Assembly (NCBI GenBank): GCA_002697705.1
Contig: NZXL01000075.1
Span: 10,827 to 19,584, forward strand
Origin: Methanobacteriota archaeon
Lineage (GTDB): Archaea > Thermoplasmatota > Poseidoniia > Poseidoniales > Poseidoniaceae
DNA length: 8,758 nt
Direction: 5' to 3'
Part shown: one piece after another, positions 1 through 7,000 of the stretch
Numbering within the stretch: the first letter of the stretch is position 1
Layout: each line of letters starts with the position of its first letter
Notes under the pieces: model-generated
Databases searched by the model: none
Told to the model about the DNA's origin: nothing
What the model saw: only the letters and a program-made list of their open reading frames with translations
Program-made: the position numbers and the translations under genes

Positions 1-1390
1 GACAAGGAGTTTGAGAAATCTGACCTGTTGTTGGCACATAATGACCAATTTCAGAGTCGTCACAACTGGTTTGCCCATAATCTGGTTGGAAGGTTCCAAT
101 ATCACAAGATTTCTGCGAAGATTGTGCTGTTTGGTCAACAAAATTACCAGGCTCAGCATCCGAACATGAGATTTGTCCAATAGCTGCTTGGAAAGTTCCA
201 ACTTGACACGGTATTTCAGTGGACTGACCGGGTTGATTAACATAATGACCAGCACTTGCATCATCACAAGAGTCTTGCCCAGTATCTGCTTGGAAAGTTC
301 CTGTTGAGCATTCCAATTGAATAATTTGACCTGGTGTTGGAACATAATGTCCAACATCTGAATCATCACAGGAATCTTGCCCAACATCTGCTTGATAAGT
401 TCCCGGGGAGCAAGGTGTTTGAGTTGCTTGACCGGTTTGATCAACATAGTGTCCTGTTTCTGCATTATTACAGTAAGCCTGACTTATCGAGCCAGAATTA
501 GGATTAAATGTGCCTATCGGACAAGGCGTTTGACTGGTTTGTGCCGCTCCATAAGAGTAATCGACATAATGCCCTGGGTCAGCATCTAAACAATCATATG
601 GGTCGGTTGCACCTATGTTTGGATTAAATGTCCCCACTGGGCAAGCAGTCTGAGTTATCTGTCCAAAACCCATTGCTATATTGACATAGTAGCCGGCGTC
701 AGCTTGTAAGCAATCGTTAGAAGTTGTTGAACCAGTCAATGGATTGTAGGTTCCTGCTGAACAAGCAATCTGAGCAGACTGTCCAATGTACTCAACATAG
801 TAACCAGGATCTGCTATATTGCAGAAACTCTTACCCGTCGCGGGTTGGTAAGTACCTATTGCACACGGAGTTGGAGTTGCTTGTCCAACTTGGTCTACAT
901 AATATCCTGCATAAGCAAGTCTACAACTTGAAGAACTTGTAGAGCCAGTATTAGAATTATAAGTTCCAATAGGGCAAGGTGTCTGAACTAGTTGTCCTGT
1001 ACCCAAGGATAAATCAACATAATGACCTGGTGTTGCAACATCACATGATGATTGGCCTGTTAATTCTTGGAAGGTTCCTGCTGGACAAGGTATTTGGCTG
1101 AATTGTCCTGTCTGGTCAACATAATTTCCAGCACTGGCATCTAAACAATCAGTTGAACCTATATTTGGATTATAAGTTCCAATATGACAAGGCGTTTGGC
1201 TGGATTGTCCTGTCTTGTTGACATAATATCCAGCATCAGCGTCTAAGCAATCATTAGAACTTGTTGAGCCTGTATTTGAGTTATAAGTTCCAGCAGGACA
1301 AGGAGTTTGGAATAATTCTCCTGATGAGTCGACATAGTATCCAGCATCAGAATCTACACAAATATATCTACCATAAGTTCCAGGCGGACA
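1..1390 (-). repeat. Tandem Cys-rich (ephrin-receptor-like/GCC2-GCC3-like) repeats, at least 13 copies
   Basis: From C878 to the window edge the protein consists of 34-40-residue units (about 102-120 bases each), thirteen complete and one begun. A unit reads CPxGTYNxNTGSTSxxxC, then DADAGYYVDQTGQxSQTP. Each has two cysteines. There are two flavours. Long units carry GTYN.N.GSTSS..C, and some have an insert after YYV such as LSLGTG, IAMGFG or YSYGAA. Short units carry GTFQ...GQ.SC. The last four units before the left edge are all the short type. The closest family I can name from memory is the ephrin-receptor-like/GCC2-GCC3 Cys-rich repeat (GTYQ..TGQ.SC); the DAxAGxYV half is less familiar. 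Such arrays usually form elongated disulfide-stabilised stalks. Confidence 0.85.
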
Positions 1391-4021
1391 AGAAATACTT
1401 CGAGATGAGAGATTAGGGAAGTCATCGAAAAATAAGTCCATTGAGCCATCACCATCTAAGTCACTATCGACTAATTTAGGCATCAAGGAAGAACCAAAAC
1501 TACTGGCCTGATTTGGAGTATTACTGCTTGAAGTACTACCATCACCTAATTGGCCTACAACATTATTACCCCAGCATGAGATTGAACTATCATCAAGTAT
1601 AGCACATACATGGACTCTTCCGGCTGATAATGCTATTACTTTTCGATTTGCGCCAAAACTAGAAGTTAATGATGGGTAAAGATTAGTCATATCCATTCCA
1701 TCACCCATTTGACCGCTCGAACCTCGACCCCAACAAGAAACATCACCACTATCGAGAATTGCACAAGAGTATGACCAAGCAATTGACAACGAAACTGCAA
1801 TTCTATTAGTGCCAAGGCTAGCAGTTAATGTTGGATTATTATATCCCACAGATGGGGTTTGAGGGGTTCCAAGTTGCCCTTCTTCACCCTCACCCCAACA
1901 AGATACTGAGCCATTATCGAGAACAGCACAGGTATGTCTTTGGCCCGCTGAAATAATAAATGCTGTTCTATCTTGTCCTAAGCTGGATGTTAAAGTGGGT
2001 GTATTTTCAGAGTAAGGATATCCCGATGCCCCATTTCCAAGTTGTCCATAAACCCCATCGCCCCAACAGGATACTGAGCCATTATCGAGAACGGCACATG
2101 TATGTCCACCACCTGCGGAAATAGATGTTGCAGTTCTACCATTACCCAGACTAGCGGTGAGAACTGGATAATTTTGTTGTGTATTTACACCATTACCAAT
2201 TTGACCCTCGGCATTACGTCCCCAGCAACTTATAGAACCATTATCGAGAACTGCGCAAGTATGGCTACCACCAGCGGAAACTGAAACTGCAGTTCTACCA
2301 ATACCTAAACTAGCCGTAAGGACTGGTGAGTTTTGTTGAATCGTACCTCCAGTACCCAATTGCCCCTCTGATGCTTTACCCCAACAGGAAATATTTCCGT
2401 CGTCAAGTAAAGCACAAGTGTGGAATCCGCCTGCAGTGATTGCTACTGCTTTACGACCAGACAAATATTGAAAGTTTACCGAAGTTGGTAACGAACTATC
2501 TGTAGTCCCTCCATTGCCAAGTTGTCCATACGAATTATCACCCCAACAAGAGATATTACCATCATTAAGTAATGCGCATGTATGAATTTCTCCTGAGGCA
2601 ATAGATATCTCATGATGGTCTAGTATTTGGTGAGTATCAAATATATTGAGAATCCCATCATTGTCAAAATCTCTTTCAGAGTAAGCAGCAGTATGGCCAG
2701 TCGGAATCAAATTTCTATGAGTTGGAACATTATAAGATACAGAATTCCCCATAGAATTTAAACGTAAACCCCAACAAGATGTTGAGCCATTATCGAGAAT
2801 TACACAAGTCTCATAAGCGTTTACCGATAATGAAATTGCTGTTCTCCCTGGCCCTAAACTCGCAGTTAGTGTCGGCGAATATCGGTTAGTGTAACCTGTA
2901 GTGTCACCATGGCCAAGCATCCCATGCATATTGGAACCCCAGCAAGATACTGAACCATTATCTAAGATCGCACATGCATGTTGCTCGCCAACCGATAGTG
3001 CAATGGCAGTTCGACCTACTCCAAGACTGTCAACAGGGTGTGGGTTTGAAGTAAAATAGAAATATTCTGGCGAGCCAAAAGTCGAACAATCTCCACATCC
3101 CATTCTGCCCATGCCGTTTGTCCCCCAGCAAGAAACCGAACCATCATCAAGAATCACACAGGTATGAATTTCTCCTGCACTAATGTATACTGCGGTCCTT
3201 CCTTCACCGAAACTTGAAACAAGTGTTGGAGTGGTAATATCCATCCATGTTGGCAATCCATTACCAAGTTGATGATATGAATTATCACCCCAACAAGATG
3301 CTGAACCATTATCCAGTACAACACAGGTGTGAGCTACGGTACGCCCCCAATAAGAATAGCCACCAGAAGAAATACTGACTGCGGTTCTTCCTTCACCGAG
3401 ACTTGCCGTTAATGTAGGGACATTGCGCTGAACTAAATCCCCAACTCCAAGTTGACCATAGTCATTACTTCCCCAACAGGATACTGACCCATTATCTAGA
3501 ATTGCACAAGTGTGCATTCTTCCTGCTGATATTGCAATAGCTGTTCTTCCGGGTCCTAAACTTGCCGTTAATGTAGGCGGGTTGGAGTAACTCGAACCGC
3601 TATTACTATTGCCCGTACCATCGCCAATTTGTCCGTTATAATTAGATCCCCAGCAAGAAACCGAACCATTGTCTAGAATTGCACATCCATGCCAATCTCC
3701 AGTAGTTATAGAGGTGACTGGTCTGCCAAAATCTAGAACGGTTTGATGCCCATAACTGTTAGATTGACAGGCTACTGAACCATTATCGATAATGACACAG
3801 TCCTCAGACCAGCCAAGAGCTAGAATTGTGTCAGTAAATATTGAACCATCTGTATTACCTTTAATATTTATTTGACTGCTTGGCAAAATGACTTCAGAAG
3901 TATCTTCAAAATCATTGAATACAGAATCTACATCGTCATCATTTAGAGAATTAGTTGCAACTGAAAGACTCAAAATAACCATCAAGAAACTCAAAATAAG
4001 AGGTCGCTTGAAGTTGCGCAT
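1..4021 (-). CDS. Giant secreted RCC1 double-propeller / Cys-rich repeat protein (3' part beyond window)
   Basis: This reading frame stays open for 1340 codons and leaves the window at the left edge, so the C-terminus is missing. The start is the ATG at 4021, which opens a good Sec signal peptide: basic MRNFKRP, then a hydrophobic LILSFLMVILSLSVA core, with cleavage likely near residues 22-25. Fourteen RCC1-type blades follow (about residues 66-850) with consensus HTCAILDNGSVSCWG...GQLG.G...PTLTASLG.GRTA..ISAG. Asp-rich calcium-loop-like linkers sit at 451-470 (DFDNDGILNIFD) and 852-867 (DSDLDGDGSMD). From C878 to the edge run Cys-rich repeats of the form CPxGTYNxNTGS..C.DADAGYYVDQTGQ. No Shine-Dalgarno is visible, so a leaderless or short-leader message is likely. 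It lies 70 bases downstream of the anchored TSP3 protein gene. By family analogy it is an extracellular binding or adhesion protein; the ligand and exact role are unknown. No frameshift was found while translating it. Confidence 0.9.
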   Translation of the reverse strand, partial: MRNFKRPLILSFLMVILSLSVATNSLNDDDVDSVFNDFEDTSEVILPSSQINIKGNTDGSIFTDTILALGWSEDCVIIDNGSVACQSNSYGHQTVLDFGRPVTSITTGDWHGCAILDNGSVSCWGSNYNGQIGDGTGNSNSGSSYSNPPTLTASLGPGRTAIAISAGRMHTCAILDNGSVSCWGSNDYGQLGVGDLVQRNVPTLTASLGEGRTAVSISSGGYSYWGRTVAHTCVVLDNGSASCWGDNSYHQLGNGLPTWMDITTPTLVSSFGEGRTAVYISAGEIHTCVILDDGSVSCWGTNGMGRMGCGDCSTFGSPEYFYFTSNPHPVDSLGVGRTAIALSVGEQHACAILDNGSVSCWGSNMHGMLGHGDTTGYTNRYSPTLTASLGPGRTAISLSVNAYETCVILDNGSTSCWGLRLNSMGNSVSYNVPTHRNLIPTGHTAAYSERDFDNDGILNIFDTHQILDHHEISIASGEIHTCALLNDGNISCWGDNSYGQLGNGGTTDSSLPTSVNFQYLSGRKAVAITAGGFHTCALLDDGNISCWGKASEGQLGTGGTIQQNSPVLTASLGIGRTAVSVSAGGSHTCAVLDNGSISCWGRNAEGQIGNGVNTQQNYPVLTASLGNGRTATSISAGGGHTCAVLDNGSVSCWGDGVYGQLGNGASGYPYSENTPTLTSSLGQDRTAFIISAGQRHTCAVLDNGSVSCWGEGEEGQLGTPQTPSVGYNNPTLTASLGTNRIAVSLSIAWSYSCAILDSGDVSCWGRGSSGQMGDGMDMTNLYPSLTSSFGANRKVIALSAGRVHVCAILDDSSISCWGNNVVGQLGDGSTSSSNTPNQASSFGSSLMPKLVDSDLDGDGSMDLFFDDFPNLSSRSISCPPGTYGRYICVDSDAGYYVDSSGELFQTPCPAGTYNSNTGSTSSNDCLDADAGYYVNKTGQSSQTPCHIGTYNPNIGSTDCLDASAGNYVDQTGQFSQIPCPAGTFQELTGQSSCDVATPGHYVDLSLGTGQLVQTPCPIGTYNSNTGSTSSSSCRLAYAGYYVDQVGQATPTPCAIGTYQPATGKSFCNIADPGYYVEYIGQSAQIACSAGTYNPLTGSTTSNDCLQADAGYYVNIAMGFGQITQTACPVGTFNPNIGATDPYDCLDADPGHYVDYSYGAAQTSQTPCPIGTFNPNSGSISQAYCNNAETGHYVDQTGQATQTPCSPGTYQADVGQDSCDDSDVGHYVPTPGQIIQLECSTGTFQADTGQDSCDDASAGHYVNQPGQSTEIPCQVGTFQAAIGQISCSDAEPGNFVDQTAQSSQKSCDIGTFQPDYGQTSCDDSEIGHYVPTTGQISQTPC
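1472..3826 (-). repeat. RCC1-type beta-propeller repeats, 14 copies (7 + 7)
   Basis: Fourteen degenerate copies of a roughly 50-65-residue RCC1 blade are encoded here. Reading along the protein, the Cys-containing cores begin at C75 and recur as [HTx]C[AV][ILV]LDNGS[VI]SCWG. All fourteen keep both cysteines nine residues apart. Blades 1-7 are separated from blades 8-14 by an Asp-rich insert at residues 451-470 (bases 2612-2671), and a second Asp-rich segment follows blade 14. Seven RCC1 blades form one closed propeller in RCC1 itself, so this arrangement suggests two complete propellers. Blade 1 is the most divergent, with CQSNSYG in place of CWG. Blade 7 has lost its GQLG motif, as expected next to the insert. 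Blade 5 has an extra CGDC pair at residues 309-312. Confidence 0.9.
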
Positions 4022-4051
4022 AAATCAAGTATGAGATACTGGTTTATGACC

Positions 4052-4070
4052 TTATTTACAGTTATTTACT
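4052..4070 (-). promoter_or_regulatory. Candidate archaeal TATA-type promoter for the RCC1 protein gene
   Basis: On the minus strand, the A/T-rich octamer GTAAATAA occurs twice, ten bases apart (4069-4062 and 4059-4052). The nearer copy lies about 31-38 bases before the ATG at 4021. An archaeal TATA box about 26 bases before the transcription start would put that start within some 5-12 bases of the ATG, which fits the lack of a Shine-Dalgarno. The match to a TATA box is only compositional, and no clear BRE is seen. Confidence 0.3.
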
Positions 4071-4073
4071 ATC

Positions 4074-4079
4074 AAAAAA
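4074..4079 (-). terminator. Possible T-tract terminator after the TSP3 protein gene
   Basis: A run of six T on the minus strand begins 13 bases after the TAG stop of the TSP3 protein gene. Archaeal RNA polymerase can stop at oligo-T tracts without a hairpin, so this could end the upstream message or thin transcription into the RCC1 gene. A single T6 run in an AT-rich spacer is weak evidence. Confidence 0.3.
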
Positions 4080-4091
4080 TGATTGCAAATA

Positions 4092-7000
4092 CTACTTATT
4101 GAATTGTGGATAGTACTGTTGAGTATATGCAACTGCATGCTCATGTGGATATCCTTGTGCAACTAGTTTCTGATAATACTCCAATCCAGGGTCAGGTTGG
4201 GCAACTGGTGCCACTGCTTGTTGAACTGGAGGTCCATTATGGGCAATTGGTTGTTGGTAGTTAGCCTGCTGTGGATATTGTTGATAGTTTTGAGCCTGCA
4301 TTTGGTTCATCATCGGTGCTTGGGAGCCGTACATCTGATTGTCATCATTTCGGTTTCTTCGAGCGATTAGTAATCCTCCAACGACTATTGCTAACAGAAC
4401 AAAAATACCTCCACCGACAAATATCGCTGTAGATGATGATGCTGTATCTGACTGAGGAGGTTCACCCCATTTTGTTGGATCATCTGGATAACCGTCTGCT
4501 CCATCTGAATAATCCCAATCAGGGTCAGTATTAGAATAGCCATCGCCGTCACTGTCATAACATCCAACTCTATCATTTGTTGAATTGCCATTAACATTGA
4601 AACAAGCATCTGCTCCTTGTATTATTGTCCATGTTTCAGTAGGATTAGAATAACCATCTTCATCAAAGTCAGGACATCCAAATCTATCGATTGTTGAAGT
4701 TCCTTTAACACTTGGACAAGAATCTGGTTGGAACCCATCCTGATTATTACCGTAACCATCTACATCGGAATCTTGCCATTGAGTCGGCTCAGAAATGAAA
4801 GCATCTGCTCCATCATTTATCGACCATGATGCCTGTACAGGATTAGAATATCCATCGCCATCAGTATCGACACAACCAAATCTATCTTCAGTTGAGTTAC
4901 CTGGTATTGCTATACAAGCATCTGGCTGTTCACCAAGTTGGTTATCTCCAAAACCATCACCATCAGTATCTTGCCATTGCGTAGAATCAAAGACAAAAGC
5001 ATCTTGAACATCATACCATCCATCTCCATCATAGTCAGGGCATCCAATTATCCCGTCTTGTGTTGAATTACCCGGTTGCAGAGGGCATGCATCTTGTGAA
5101 ACACTCAAAATGCCATTGACAAATATACCTGGCCAGTTTTCTGGTCTGTCAGTCCATGAACTATTACCCCAATTATCGCCAAATCCATCACCATCGAAAT
5201 CTGACCATTGTGAATCATCATTTTCAAAGGCATCTGCCCCGTTATCTGTGTCCCAAGAACTATCTGAATCAGAATATCCATCTCCGTCTGAATCGACACA
5301 TCCTTTGCGGTCTGCATATGAGTCTCCATAATCATCGACACATGAATCTGCGTCAACTCCTTCTTGCCTATCCCCATATCCATCGCCGTCAGTATCGGTC
5401 CATTGTGTTGGTTCGAATTCGAAATCATCATCGACATTTGCCCAACCATCACCATCTGAATCCAAACATCCAATTTTGTTATTTTGGGAAGAATTTCCAT
5501 ATTCTACTGGGCAATCATCATGAGTATCAGCCCAACCATCTAAATCTGAATCAAGACAGCCTACTTTTCCTAAAGTAGATGTTCCGTAAGTAGTTGGACA
5601 ATTATCTGATGAATCATCAAAATCATCTCCATCATCATTGTCGTCTTCATCACTATCGCGACATCCATCTCCATCCATATCAGTAATAGGTTCTGAAACC
5701 CATGTAGGTCTAGGTGGATTATATGAGGTCAGTGGGCATGAATCAGCAAGGTCCAAAATCCCATCATTATCATCATCTAAATCTTCGGGATGGTCATCCT
5801 TACAGCCATCGTTATCCCAATCTGTTGACGCGGTAGGATTTGAGAAATCTCTAGTACTTGTCCATCCAGTTTGACTATTTCTTGGACAATTATCAGGGAA
5901 ATTATCTGTTATTCCATCATTGTCATCATCAGAGTCACATGCATCTCCTTCAGAATCAAGGTCTGTATTTTCTTGTCCAGGATTTGAGGTATTTGGACAG
6001 TTGTCGTCATCGTCTGCCACTCCATCTCCATCAGCATCCAAAACTGCAACAGTTTCAGTGAACCATACATAAGGCATCAAAACTGATGTTGTTTGAGTAG
6101 AAGCACTTGAGGTACCAAAATCAATTGTTCCGTTGTAATTACCGGCAATTACCAAAGCACCATTAGGCATAAGTGAGATTCCTGAAACTGCATCATCAGC
6201 ATTACTTCCAGCATCAAATAATGAAACTTGGTTACCATTGGAATCAAAACTTAACACGAGAGAGTCATTATATCCTCTTGGAGTGAAACTATTTCCTCCA
6301 AAAGAAAAAGAACTCTGCGAAGAAAGACCGAGCATGGTATAACCTGTACTTGGATCAAATGCTACTCCTGAGCCAGTATCATAACTACTACCTCCAACAG
6401 ACTTAGCCCAGTTCCAAGTGCCAGACGGAGTCATACTAGCAACCAATGCATCATTTTGCCCGGCACTAGTCAGTTGACTACCAAAAGTGACACTGCCACT
6501 GAAAAATCCGGACATTAGGATATTGTTTTGATTATCTAATACAAAGTCGGTTACACTCGCCTGACCACTTCCAGCAGTAGCATAAGCTGATTGCCAATTA
6601 CCAGAAGAACTAATTTTAGCAATACCAACAGGAATTTCATTTATTCCTGCATTTGCAACAACACTACCAAAGGTCATACTAACTTCAAAAGTAGTAGAAA
6701 TCCATATGCTGTTACTGCTATCAACAACCATACTATTGACTTCTTGAATTCCTTGACCTCTAGCCACTTCAGACCACTGAAAGTTTCCGGAATTGGAATA
6801 TTTGGCTACAAATATCTCAATATCATCGCCATTTTGAGCACCTGTATCTGCTGCTACACCAACATCGGTATTACCCAAAAAGAAACCACCTACAATTGGA
6901 TTAGAATTGGAATCAACTGCTATTGAAGTACCATAAACAACATCCAAAGTCGTTACAGTAGCACCATCATAATCTCCATCACCTCTTAGGGCCTGTGCCC

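Noticed and set aside
377..942. Plus-strand open frames of 70 and 72 codons
   Set aside because: They lie antisense to the Cys-rich repeat array of the giant gene, lack ribosome binding sites and resemble no known protein.
1..1390. CRISPR-like array suggested by regular 100-120-base repeats
   Set aside because: The periodicity comes from a coding tandem repeat: the frame is continuous, cysteines are conserved, and there are no short identical repeats with unique spacers.
2102..2284. Plus-strand 60-codon open frame
   Set aside because: It lies wholly antisense to the RCC1 repeats and has no start signals.
4795..6061. Several open frames of 67-140 codons on the plus strand, rich in Ser/Pro or His/Asn/Leu
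   Set aside because: They are antisense shadows of the Asp-rich TSP3 array (GAT/GAC codons read backwards give ATC/TCA-type strings). They have no ribosome binding sites and are low-complexity.
6591..6926. Plus-strand 111-codon open frame
   Set aside because: It is antisense to the SBBP-like propeller, whose minus-strand frame is continuous and clearly protein-like.
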